Below the pieces are notes generated by a model that worked only from the letters and a program-made list of their open reading frames with translations, was not told the DNA's origin and made no database searches. A program made the position numbers and the translations under genes. From Lachnospiraceae bacterium (GTDB taxonomy: Bacteria > Bacillota > Clostridia > Lachnospirales > Lachnospiraceae), in NCBI GenBank assembly GCA_016287675.1, contig JAEFAR010000001.1:165053-229052 (forward strand): a DNA stretch of 64,000 bases, in the 5' to 3' direction. Below, in pieces: positions 45,298 through 53,408 of the stretch. Positions within the stretch are counted from its first letter, which is position 1; each line of letters starts with the position of its first letter.

Positions 45298-46155
45298 ATG
45301 AGATTTGTAATAGTAACCGGAATGTCCGGAGCAGGAAAAACATCTGTACTTAAAATGCTTGAAGACGCGGGCTTTTTTTGCGCCGATAATCTTCCGATCC
45401 CTTTGATCTCGAAATTTGCCCAGATCGCCGAAAACAGTAACCGGGGTGAATTTGACAAGATAGCCATAGGCGTCGACATCAGAAGCGGTCATTCCCTTGA
45501 TGAGGTTGAACCAGTGCTGACGGAGCTTAAGGAAATGAGGATCAAGTACGAGATCCTTTTTCTGGATGCTTCGGACGAAACATTGATAAAAAGATACAAA
45601 GAGACCAGAAGGAATCATCCCCTGTCCGGCAGCGGGAGAGTGGAAGCGGGAATCGAGGAGGAACGTAAGAAGATCGCTTTTCTGAAAGGAAAAGCGGACT
45701 ATGTCCTTGACACCAGCACTCTTCTTGTGAGAGATCTCAAGCAGGAGATAGACAGTATCTTTGTAAATAACAAGGTGTTTAAGAACTTTATCGTCACGGT
45801 GATCTCTTTCGGGTTCAAGTACGGTATACCGGTGGATGCGGACATGGTCTTTGATGTGCGATTTCTTGCAAATCCTTTTTATGTTCAGAGTCTTAAGCAT
45901 TTGACGGGAGAGAATGAGGAAGTTCGGGATTTCGTAATGAAGAGTCCCCAGGCTGACGAATTTGTCGCAAAACTCATCGATATGGTGGAATTCCTGATTC
46001 CACATTACATTAACGAAGGCAAAAACGGTCTTGTGATCGGTATCGGATGCACCGGCGGCAAGCACAGGTCGGTAACCATGGCCAGGGTGCTTTCCGAGGC
46101 ATTGGAAAAGGATGACTACTCGGTCAAGACCATTCATAGGGATATAATCAAATAA
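45298..46155 (+). CDS. rapZ: RNase adapter/nucleotide-binding protein RapZ (YvcJ)
   Basis: P-loop protein with Walker A GMSGAGKT (8-15). The C-terminal region has IGIGCTGGKHRSVTMA, the conserved sugar-binding part. In E. coli RapZ guides decay of a small RNA for glucosamine synthesis; in Bacillus YvcJ has a different, partly known role. 285 aa. AGAGGCGAC precedes the start. whiA overlaps its stop by one base. Usually yvcK sits between these two genes; here it is missing. Confidence 0.9.
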   Translation: MRFVIVTGMSGAGKTSVLKMLEDAGFFCADNLPIPLISKFAQIAENSNRGEFDKIAIGVDIRSGHSLDEVEPVLTELKEMRIKYEILFLDASDETLIKRYKETRRNHPLSGSGRVEAGIEEERKKIAFLKGKADYVLDTSTLLVRDLKQEIDSIFVNNKVFKNFIVTVISFGFKYGIPVDADMVFDVRFLANPFYVQSLKHLTGENEEVRDFVMKSPQADEFVAKLIDMVEFLIPHYINEGKNGLVIGIGCTGGKHRSVTMARVLSEALEKDDYSVKTIHRDIIK

Positions 46156-47012
46156 TGTCTTTCAGCAGTGAAGTAAAAACAGAATTAGCATCAGTTGTAC
46201 CCATTCCGAAGCATTGTAAAATTGCGGAAATTGCAGGTTACATTTTATATTCTCAAAAAAAATCTGTTGACAAATGCGATATGTCTGTCTTAAAATCATT
46301 AACCGATGATTTAGGAAATGAAAATGACTTTGTGAAAATGTGCAGGTTAGAGGAAAACAACGGCTTGCTCTTTCTTAAAGACATGAAGATCATCGAACGC
46401 AGCTGTTGCAAAAGAAGTTTCTTAAGGGGCGCTTTTTTGGGAGCGGGCAGTGTTGCTGATCCGAAGGATGAGTATCATCTTGAGATCTCTGCAAGGACCC
46501 GTTCGGGCATAGAGCTTCTGAACCTTGCTTCAGCCGCCTTTGATGTCGCCGGCAAGGTGGCGCAAAGGGGAAGCGGATTTCGGCTTTATTTTAAGGATGC
46601 GGATAAGATCAGTGATCTTTTGAATATTATGGAAGCTCATGTTTCACTCATGAACTTCGAAAACGAAAGGATCCTTAAGGAAGTCAAGAACAAGGTTAAC
46701 CGAAGGGTTAATTGCGAAACATCGAATTTGAAAAAAACGGTGGTGGCCTCGGAATATGCATGTGAATGCATCAGGTATCTGGACGAAGCAAATGTCCTTA
46801 AAAATCTGCCCGAGACACTGCAGAGCATTGCAGAGCTCAGAGTCACCTATCCCGAAAAATCTCTTTCGGAGCTGGGAGAAATGACTGAGCCGAGACTTGG
46901 CAGATCCGGGGTTAATCACAGACTTGAAAAAATTATCGCCATAGCTCGAGACTTGAAAGGAAAAGAGGAACAAGATGATCAGAAATCAAATCACCATAGC
47001 GAAGACATCTAA
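46155..47012 (+). CDS. whiA: WhiA sporulation/cell-division regulator
   Basis: WhiA joins an N-terminal LAGLIDADG-like fold to a C-terminal helix-turn-helix (SELGEMTEPRLGRSGVNHRL). In Bacillus it affects cell division and chromosome segregation. 285 aa is slightly short but within the family. The 3' end overlaps the HPr-like gene by 38 bases, an unusually long overlap that still leaves the HTH intact. Confidence 0.9.
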   Translation: MSFSSEVKTELASVVPIPKHCKIAEIAGYILYSQKKSVDKCDMSVLKSLTDDLGNENDFVKMCRLEENNGLLFLKDMKIIERSCCKRSFLRGAFLGAGSVADPKDEYHLEISARTRSGIELLNLASAAFDVAGKVAQRGSGFRLYFKDADKISDLLNIMEAHVSLMNFENERILKEVKNKVNRRVNCETSNLKKTVVASEYACECIRYLDEANVLKNLPETLQSIAELRVTYPEKSLSELGEMTEPRLGRSGVNHRLEKIIAIARDLKGKEEQDDQKSNHHSEDI

Positions 47013-47232
47013 GATGGACGTTACTCCGGCAGCACTTTTGGTGCAGACAGCAAGTAAATTTGATTCAAGAGTTTACGTTGAACAGACAGATAAGCTCATT
47101 AATGCAAAGAGCATCATGGGCGTTATGACACTTAGGATAATTGACGGCGAAGTTGTTACCATTGTGGCTGACGGCGCCGATGAAGAAGCAGCAAGCAAGG
47201 AAGTACAAAATCTTCTTACGGGAACCAAATAA
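46975..47232 (+). CDS. crh: Crh-like HPr protein lacking catalytic His15
   Basis: The 85-aa HPr fold is clear. Residues 20-28 read ALLVQTASK and 45-51 read KSIMGVM, keeping Ser46, the HprK target. In HPr the active site is HARP at 15-18; here these residues are D15-V16-T17-P18, so PTS phosphotransfer is impossible. This is the hallmark of Crh, which in Bacillus has Gln15 and acts only in catabolite regulation with CcpA. AGAGGAAC lies before the ATG inside whiA. hprK is encoded upstream. Confidence 0.85.
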   Translation: MIRNQITIAKTSKMDVTPAALLVQTASKFDSRVYVEQTDKLINAKSIMGVMTLRIIDGEVVTIVADGADEEAASKEVQNLLTGTK

Positions 47233-47259
47233 GGCTTTATTGTTGGTTTTGATTTATGC

Positions 47260-47296
47260 TATAATAACCTCATTCGTTGAATGAGGTTTTTCTCGT
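47260..47296 (+). terminator. Terminator of the rapZ-whiA-crh operon overlapping the dnaE promoter
   Basis: AACCTCATTC (47266-47275), loop GTT, GAATGAGGTT (47279-47288), then TTTCTCG. The extended -10 box TATAAT (47260-47265, with TGC before it) of dnaE touches the stem. Confidence 0.7.
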
Positions 47297-47311
47297 TTTA
47301 GGGGTGAAATT

Positions 47312-50300
47312 ATGAGCTTTACACATTTACATGTACATACGGGTTACTCCCTTCTGGACGGGTCTGCAAAGATCAAGCCGTTGGTGGCGAGAGCGAAAGA
47401 GCTTGGGATGAAGGCCCTTGCCATCACCGATCACGGTGTTATGTTCGGAGCGGTGGAATTCTGGACCGAATGCAAAAATGCCGGGATCAAGCCCATAATA
47501 GGCTGTGAAGTCTATGTAGCGCCGGGGTCGAGATTTGATAAGTCCGGCTCCGTTTCGGACGAGCGTTACAGACATCTGATCCTCCTGGCGGAGAACGACA
47601 CAGGTTATCATAACCTGATAAAGATCGTTTCCATCGGGTTCACCGAAGGCTTCTACTACAAGCCCAGGGTTGATCTTGAGGTGCTGGAAAAGTACCACGA
47701 AGGGATCATCTGCACTTCTGCCTGCCTGGCGGGAGAGGTGGCAAACTATCTGAAGAGAGGACTTTACGAAGAGGGAAAGGAAGCAGCTCTGCGCCTTGAA
47801 AAGATCTTCGGTAAGGGCAATTTCTTCCTTGAACTTCAGGATCACGGTATCCCGGAACAAAAGACGGTAAACACTTTCCTTATGCGTATGCATGAAGAAA
47901 CAGGCATAGACCTTATCTGCACCAACGATTCCCACTACATTAAAGCCGAGGATGCCGTGGCTCACGACATTCTCCTTTGCATACAGACCCAGAAAAAGGT
48001 TCAGGATGAAGACCGTATGAGGTACGAAGGCGGGCAGTTCTATCTTAAATCCGAGGAAGAGATGGCCGCTCTGTTTCCATATGCTCCGGAAGCATTGGAA
48101 AACACCTGTAAGATCGCGGACCGCTGTAACTTTGATTTTGAATTCGGTAATTACAAATTGCCGAGATTTGATGTTCCGGAGGGCTACGACGCCTGGACCT
48201 ACCTGCAGTTCCTCTGCGAAGAGGGTATCAAAAAAAGATACAGGGTTGTTACCCCGGAACTCAGGGAAAGGCTGGATTACGAGCTTAAGATCGTGCATGA
48301 TATGGGCTTCGTGGACTACTTCCTGATCGTCTGGGATTTTATCAAATACGCCAAGGATCATGACATCCCCGTGGGGCCGGGACGAGGCAGCGGTGCGGGA
48401 AGCATCGCGGCTTACTGTCTTGAGATCACGGACATCGATCCCATCAGATACAATCTGCTGTTTGAAAGATTCTTAAACCCCGAACGTGTCTCCATGCCCG
48501 ACTTTGATGTGGATTTCTGCTATGAAAGAAGACAGGAAGTCATTGACTATGTTGTAAGAAAGTACGGTCGTGACAGAGTCTGCCAGATCGTTACATTCGG
48601 GACCATGGCTGCGAAAAATGCCATCAGAGACGTGGGAAGAGCCTTGGATCTGCCCTATGCAAGAGTTGACGTTGTGGCAAAACTGGTGCCCAATGAGCTT
48701 AACATTACCATAGCGGATGCTCTCACCAAAAGCACGGATCTTAAAAAAATGTATGATGAGGACGAAGAGATCAGAAATCTTCTGGATATGGCAATGGCTC
48801 TGGAAGGTCTGCCCAGACACACTTCCATGCATGCTGCGGGCGTTATCATAAGTAATGCTCCCGTTGATGACTATGTACCTTTGTCCTGTGCTTCCGACGG
48901 TTCGGTGACTACTCAGTTCAATATGACGGAGTGCGAACATCTCGGACTTCTCAAGATGGACTTTCTGGGACTCAGAACCCTTACGGTCATCAAAGACGCG
49001 GAAAACTTCGTGAACATGAACAAAAAGCCCGGGGAGAAGCGATTTTCGATAAAAGAGATCAGTTACGATGACAAGAACATTTTTGATATGATCTCCCAGG
49101 CAAAGACCGACGGTGTTTTTCAGCTTGAAAGCAAGGGAATGACAAGCTTTATGAAAGAGCTGAAGCCTTCTTCCATAGAAGACGTTATCGCCGGGATCTC
49201 CCTTTACCGCCCGGGACCCATGGATTTCATCCCCAAGTATATCAAAGGAAAGAGTGACAGGGATTCCATCACATATGACTGTGAGGAATTAAGGCCCATA
49301 CTTGAAACCACGTACGGATGCATAGTCTACCAGGAGCAGGTCATGCAGATCGTAAGAGATCTGGCGGGCTACTCCTACGGACGGAGCGATCTGGTGCGCC
49401 GTGCCATGGCCAAGAAAAAGGCCGATGTAATGGCTAAGGAAAGAGAAAACTTCGTCCACGGCAACCCTCAGGAAAACGTTCCCGGCTGTGAAGCAAGAGG
49501 CATTTCCGAAAAGGTGGCAAATCACATCTATGACGAAATGACTGATTTTGCAAAATATGCATTTAACAAGGCTCATGCCGCCTGCTACGCGGTGGTTTCC
49601 TATCAGACAGCCTATCTCAAATACTATTATCCCGTTGAATACATGGCAGCTCTGATGACATCCATCATGGACAACACCGGAAAAGTAACGGAGTACATGT
49701 ACACCTGTAAAAAGATGGGGGTAAGTGTGCTTCCTCCGGATGTGAATGAAAGCGGAGTCGGCTTTACGGTGGGAGGAAGATCCATCCGATACGGACTTTC
49801 CGCCATCAAGGGCGTCGGACGGCAGGTGGTGGAGGACATAAAATCAGAGAGAGAGCGTAACGGCAGATTCACGTCTCTTAAGGATTTTGCAAAGCGTTGC
49901 GTTCCTTTGGGAGTTAACAGGAGGACAGTGGAGAATCTCATAAAGGCGGGAGCTTTTGATTCCGTTCCCGGAACCAGAAAGCAGCTCCTTCAGGTCTGCC
50001 AGATCATCATAGATGATGCTGTGAGCGAGCACAAAAAAGAGATCACGGGACAGCTTTCCTTCTTTGATTTCATGGATCCCGAAGAAAAGGTCGCTATGGA
50101 AACTCCTCTTCCGGATGTGGGAGAGTTCGGTAAGGACGAACTTCTGGGCTACGAGAAAGAGGTGCTGGATCTTTATGTCAGCGGACATCCTCTGGAAAAC
50201 TACCTTGACATCCTGAAAAAACACTGTGACACCACAACAGCGGATCTGAAAGCCGATGAAGAAACAGGAGAACTTAAGGTAAATGACGATCAGAATGTGG

Positions 50301-50773
50301 TGATCGGCGGCATGATAACGGAAGTGACCCGAAAGGTCACAAAAAACAACCGCACCATGGCTTTTCTTAAACTTGAGGATCTTTACGGAAATACCGAGGT
50401 GATCGTTTTCCCCAATGATTATGAAAAGAATAGGAAGCTTCTTAATGAAGATGAAAAGGTCATGATCAGGGGAAGGATCTCCACCGATGAAGAAAGAGGG
50501 GCCAAGATCATCCTGTCCGGTATCGACAGGCTTGATGCCATTCCCGGAAAACTCTGGGTCAGGTTTAAGAATAAGGATGAGTATGCCGCGGCGGAAAAAG
50601 AATTGATGGAGATCCTTAAGACATCCGACGGAAGATCCGATGTGGTGATCTATCTTGAAGAAGAAAAGCAGATGAAAAAACTGGGAAGAAGTTTTTCTGT
50701 AGATCTCAGCGGTGATCTGCAGGAGAAGTTAACAAAAAAATTCGGAAATGAGCAGATCAGGGTCACTTTTTAG
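47312..50773 (+). CDS. dnaE: DNA polymerase III subunit alpha
   Basis: Replicative-type polymerase of the DnaE group. The N-terminal PHP domain begins FTHLHVHTGYSLLDG. The palm holds GRGSGAGS (about 356-363) and the catalytic Asp pair in PDFDVDFC (about 395-402). The beta-binding and OB-fold regions are near the end (VVIGGMITEVTRKVT). 1153 aa, so DnaE1-like length. Clostridia also use PolC elsewhere for leading strand synthesis. The gene has its own extended -10 promoter. Confidence 0.95.
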   Translation: MSFTHLHVHTGYSLLDGSAKIKPLVARAKELGMKALAITDHGVMFGAVEFWTECKNAGIKPIIGCEVYVAPGSRFDKSGSVSDERYRHLILLAENDTGYHNLIKIVSIGFTEGFYYKPRVDLEVLEKYHEGIICTSACLAGEVANYLKRGLYEEGKEAALRLEKIFGKGNFFLELQDHGIPEQKTVNTFLMRMHEETGIDLICTNDSHYIKAEDAVAHDILLCIQTQKKVQDEDRMRYEGGQFYLKSEEEMAALFPYAPEALENTCKIADRCNFDFEFGNYKLPRFDVPEGYDAWTYLQFLCEEGIKKRYRVVTPELRERLDYELKIVHDMGFVDYFLIVWDFIKYAKDHDIPVGPGRGSGAGSIAAYCLEITDIDPIRYNLLFERFLNPERVSMPDFDVDFCYERRQEVIDYVVRKYGRDRVCQIVTFGTMAAKNAIRDVGRALDLPYARVDVVAKLVPNELNITIADALTKSTDLKKMYDEDEEIRNLLDMAMALEGLPRHTSMHAAGVIISNAPVDDYVPLSCASDGSVTTQFNMTECEHLGLLKMDFLGLRTLTVIKDAENFVNMNKKPGEKRFSIKEISYDDKNIFDMISQAKTDGVFQLESKGMTSFMKELKPSSIEDVIAGISLYRPGPMDFIPKYIKGKSDRDSITYDCEELRPILETTYGCIVYQEQVMQIVRDLAGYSYGRSDLVRRAMAKKKADVMAKERENFVHGNPQENVPGCEARGISEKVANHIYDEMTDFAKYAFNKAHAACYAVVSYQTAYLKYYYPVEYMAALMTSIMDNTGKVTEYMYTCKKMGVSVLPPDVNESGVGFTVGGRSIRYGLSAIKGVGRQVVEDIKSERERNGRFTSLKDFAKRCVPLGVNRRTVENLIKAGAFDSVPGTRKQLLQVCQIIIDDAVSEHKKEITGQLSFFDFMDPEEKVAMETPLPDVGEFGKDELLGYEKEVLDLYVSGHPLENYLDILKKHCDTTTADLKADEETGELKVNDDQNVVIGGMITEVTRKVTKNNRTMAFLKLEDLYGNTEVIVFPNDYEKNRKLLNEDEKVMIRGRISTDEERGAKIILSGIDRLDAIPGKLWVRFKNKDEYAAAEKELMEILKTSDGRSDVVIYLEEEKQMKKLGRSFSVDLSGDLQEKLTKKFGNEQIRVTF

Positions 50774-50815
50774 CTTTGTTAATCAAAAGTTTCTTCATTT
50801 TATCTTTTTTGGATA

Positions 50816-50844
50816 TTTACAAAAAAAATGTTTCGTTGTAAAAT
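50816..50844 (+). promoter_or_regulatory. Promoter of pfkA
   Basis: TTTACA (50816-50821), 17 bases, TAAAAT (50839-50844). The 13-bp dyad ACTTGT-A-ACAAGT (50850-50862) covers the expected start of transcription and could be an operator. Confidence 0.6.
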
Positions 50845-50905
50845 ACAAAACTTGTAACAAGTAGTAAATTTTCGTAAATCACTCTAATAGATTTGGAGGC
50901 ATAAT

Positions 50906-51877
50906 ATGGCAGAAAGCATGGTTAAAACCATAGGGGTACTCACCAGTGGCGGAGATGCGCCCGGAATGAACGCTGCGATACGTGCGGTTGTTCGTACGGC
51001 CATTGAAAATGGTGTGAAGGTTAAGGGTATTAACAGAGGATACGCAGGTCTTCTTGATGAGGACATTATCGACATGGATTCACGAAGCGTTTCCGATACG
51101 ATCCAGCGCGGTGGTACAATACTCTACACAGCTCGCTGCCAGGAATTCGTTACATCCGAAGGACAGGACAAGGGCGCTGAGATCTGCAAGAAGAACGGTA
51201 TCGACGGACTTGTTGTCATCGGTGGTGACGGCTCCTTCCAGGGTGCACGTCAGCTTGCTGCCAGAGGCATCAACACAGTCGGCGTTCCCGGAACCATCGA
51301 CCTCGATATTGCATGCACTGATTATACAATAGGATTTGATACAGCTGTCAACACAGCGATGGATGCCATTGACAAGGTTCGTGACACATCCACATCCCAC
51401 GAGAGAGTTTCCATCATTGAAGTTATGGGACGTCGCGCCGGTTACATTGCTCTCTGGAGCGGAATTGCCAACGGCGCTGAGGAGATCCTTCTTCCCGAGC
51501 TCATGAACTATGACGAGAAAAGGGTCGTTCAGCACATTCTTGCGAGAAAGGCACTCGGCAAGAAGCACACCATCATCGTAAATGCCGAAGGTATCGGTAA
51601 TTCTTACAGAATGGCAGACCGCATCGAAGCAGCAACAGGCATAGAGACCCGTGCTACCATCATCGGTCACATTCAGCGTGGCGGAAGCCCTACGGCTAAG
51701 GACAGGGTCTATGCTTCTGCTATGGGATGCATGGCTGTTGAACTTCTTTGCGCAGGAAAGACAAACCGTGTTGTAGCTTACAAGAACGGAAAGTTTGTTG
51801 ATTACGACATTGAAGAGGCTCTTGCTATGAAGAAAGATCTGGATCCTTTCCTTCTTCATGTTTCCAAGACAATTTAA
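50906..51877 (+). CDS. pfkA: ATP-dependent 6-phosphofructokinase
   Basis: ATP form of the committing step of glycolysis. SGGDAPGMNAAIRA (14-27) and GGDGS (107-111), with Gly at the ATP-deciding place, mark the ATP type. Residues 128-135 read PGTIDLDI where most family members have PGTIDNDI; the catalytic Asp is kept but the Asn is Leu. 323 aa, normal. GGAGG precedes the ATG. A second, PPi-type enzyme is encoded at 12543 on the other strand. Confidence 0.95.
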   Translation: MAESMVKTIGVLTSGGDAPGMNAAIRAVVRTAIENGVKVKGINRGYAGLLDEDIIDMDSRSVSDTIQRGGTILYTARCQEFVTSEGQDKGAEICKKNGIDGLVVIGGDGSFQGARQLAARGINTVGVPGTIDLDIACTDYTIGFDTAVNTAMDAIDKVRDTSTSHERVSIIEVMGRRAGYIALWSGIANGAEEILLPELMNYDEKRVVQHILARKALGKKHTIIVNAEGIGNSYRMADRIEAATGIETRATIIGHIQRGGSPTAKDRVYASAMGCMAVELLCAGKTNRVVAYKNGKFVDYDIEEALAMKKDLDPFLLHVSKTI

Positions 51878-51892
51878 TCTATCGTACTTACT

Positions 51893-51925
51893 ACCGGAAA
51901 AGATCCTTTCTTTTCCGGTTTTTTT
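51893..51925 (+). terminator. Terminator of pfkA
   Basis: ACCGGAAAAGA (51893-51903), 5-base loop, TCTTTTCCGGT (51909-51919), then six T. Confidence 0.85.
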
Positions 51926-51983
51926 GTGTTTAAAACTGCTTTAGACTTATCATTATATTAAAATTTTAAGAGAAGGGTTAAGA

Positions 51984-52080
51984 ATCGGTAGGAAGTTGCC
52001 GATAAGGTAGTTGTACACTTAATCCGTGTTACGTGCGAAAGGATTCGCACAAAGCACTTTTCAAAGATCGCCAAGGAGGG
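51984..52080 (+). promoter_or_regulatory. Two-hairpin leader with GGA loops before the EF-hand protein gene
   Basis: Hairpin 1: ATCGGTA (51984-51990), loop GGAAGT, TGCCGAT (51997-52003). Hairpin 2: GTGCGAA (52033-52039), loop AGGA, TTCGCAC (52044-52050). Then the strong SD AAGGAGGG (52073-52080). GGA in hairpin loops upstream of an SD is the arrangement bound by CsrA in known targets; whether CsrA exists here is unknown. Confidence 0.5.
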
Positions 52081-52088
52081 CGTATATT

Positions 52089-53285
52089 ATGAAAATTGAT
52101 TCGTCTAATGTATCCATGAGTTCCAATCGTTCCTATTTTTCTTATGAAAAAGTCGAGCAAGAATCCCTTACGGTTTTAAGCAGCAGGGCTGCCACAATTG
52201 AATTGTCCGATGATTCCAAAAATCTTGCGGAACAGCTTCGGGAGAAAAAGGCGGAGATCGCCGAAGAAGAGAAGGCAGCTGCTAAGGAAAAGGAAAAGAA
52301 CCAAAAAGAAAACCTTAAAAAGTCACTTGAAGATATGGTAAAGGCTAACAAAGCCAATAAAGCGGATCTCGAGATCCCCACCGAGGAAGACAATGAGCTT
52401 AAGATGCTGAGACGCATCCTTGAACTTCTTAAAAAGATCCGTGGAGAGAAGGGCGGTCCGGTTTATGTGAACGACAGCATGAAGAGTTTTGCGGAGTCCA
52501 TGAACAAGGCTCAGGAAAACCTGGCTGCTTTTGCGGGGAACATGGCGTGCACCATGTCCGGTGCTAGTCCTGCGGTACAGGCAAATCCCGGACATCATAC
52601 GGTAAACATGACCAACTGGACCAAGATCACCGTTCAGTCAAAGTTTTACATGGAAACCGAAAGCACGGCCTACCGTTCTTCAGGCTCTGTAAGAACGGAA
52701 GACGGACGGGAACTCAGTTTTGAACTTACCGTTGAAATGTCCAGAAGCTTTACCGCCGAATACGGCTCCTATATGGAAGAATCCTATACCATGGTAGATC
52801 CCCTTGTGATCGAGCTTGATGACAAGTGCGCAGATCTTACGGAAAAAACATTCCTCTTTGATCTGGATGCTGACGGTAAGGAAGAAAGGATCTATGATCT
52901 TAGAGAGAACTCCGGACTTCTTGCCCTTGACAAAAACGGCGACGGTAAGATAAATGACGGATCTGAGCTTTTCGGAACTAAGTCCGGCAACGGATTTAAG
53001 GATCTTGCCGCTTACGATGAGGATGGCAACGGCTGGATCGATGAAAATGACAGCATTTTCAAGAAATTAAAGATCTGGACGAAGGACAAGAACGGTAAAG
53101 ACGTTCTGCTGGATCTTAAAAAAGCCGATGTGGGTGCCATCAATTTGGGCAGTGTTGCCACAGACTTTGCACTTAAGTCCTTAAAGAATAATGCCACCAT
53201 GGGACAGGTTAAACGCACGGGCTTCTTCCTTAAAGAATCCACAGGGGAAGCCGGCGCAGTACAGCATGTGAATCTGGCGGTTTAA
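52089..53285 (+). CDS. EF-hand-like calcium-binding protein, probably surface or secreted
   Basis: The N-terminal third has a charged coiled coil (about 47-85). The middle is low complexity to beta-like (about 170-250). The C-terminal part has calcium-loop patterns: DLDADGKEE (258-266), DKNGDGKIND (281-290), DEDGNGWIDENDSIF (310-324), as in VCBS/EF-hand-like secreted proteins. No signal peptide is visible at ATG 52089, which follows GGAGGG; the upstream in-frame ATG 52026 falls in the hairpin region. Export without a signal, or via flagellar-type secretion, is possible but unproven. 398 aa. Confidence 0.7.
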   Translation: MKIDSSNVSMSSNRSYFSYEKVEQESLTVLSSRAATIELSDDSKNLAEQLREKKAEIAEEEKAAAKEKEKNQKENLKKSLEDMVKANKANKADLEIPTEEDNELKMLRRILELLKKIRGEKGGPVYVNDSMKSFAESMNKAQENLAAFAGNMACTMSGASPAVQANPGHHTVNMTNWTKITVQSKFYMETESTAYRSSGSVRTEDGRELSFELTVEMSRSFTAEYGSYMEESYTMVDPLVIELDDKCADLTEKTFLFDLDADGKEERIYDLRENSGLLALDKNGDGKINDGSELFGTKSGNGFKDLAAYDEDGNGWIDENDSIFKKLKIWTKDKNGKDVLLDLKKADVGAINLGSVATDFALKSLKNNATMGQVKRTGFFLKESTGEAGAVQHVNLAV

Positions 53286-53294
53286 ATAACTGAA

Positions 53295-53328
53295 GGCCGG
53301 GGGATGCGGAGCATTCCCCGGTCTTTGC
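53295..53328 (+). terminator. Terminator-like hairpin after the EF-hand protein gene
   Basis: GGCCGGGGGATGC (53295-53307), loop GGA, GCATTCCCCGGTC (53311-53323); 13 pairs with two G-T. Only a short T run follows. Confidence 0.55.
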
Positions 53329-53336
53329 GGTCTCAT

Positions 53337-53365
53337 TTGCACAAAATTTTTAAAAATGGTATAAT
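53337..53365 (+). promoter_or_regulatory. Extended -10 promoter of the SprA-like gene
   Basis: TTGCAC (53337-53342), 17 bases, TATAAT (53360-53365) with TGG before it. Confidence 0.6.
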
Positions 53366-53376
53366 ACAATAAAGTA

Positions 53377-53397
53377 TGACCCGGCATGAACGGGTCA
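53377..53397 (+). promoter_or_regulatory. 5'-UTR hairpin abutting the ribosome site
   Basis: TGACCCG (53377-53383), 7-base loop, CGGGTCA (53391-53397), directly followed by GGGAGG. The hairpin could limit ribosome access. Confidence 0.45.
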
Positions 53398-53408
53398 GGG
53401 AGGCTGCC

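Noticed and set aside
47327..48361. 344-codon minus-strand frame opposite the start of dnaE
   Set aside because: Antisense shadow of the PHP and polymerase region; no recognisable domain.
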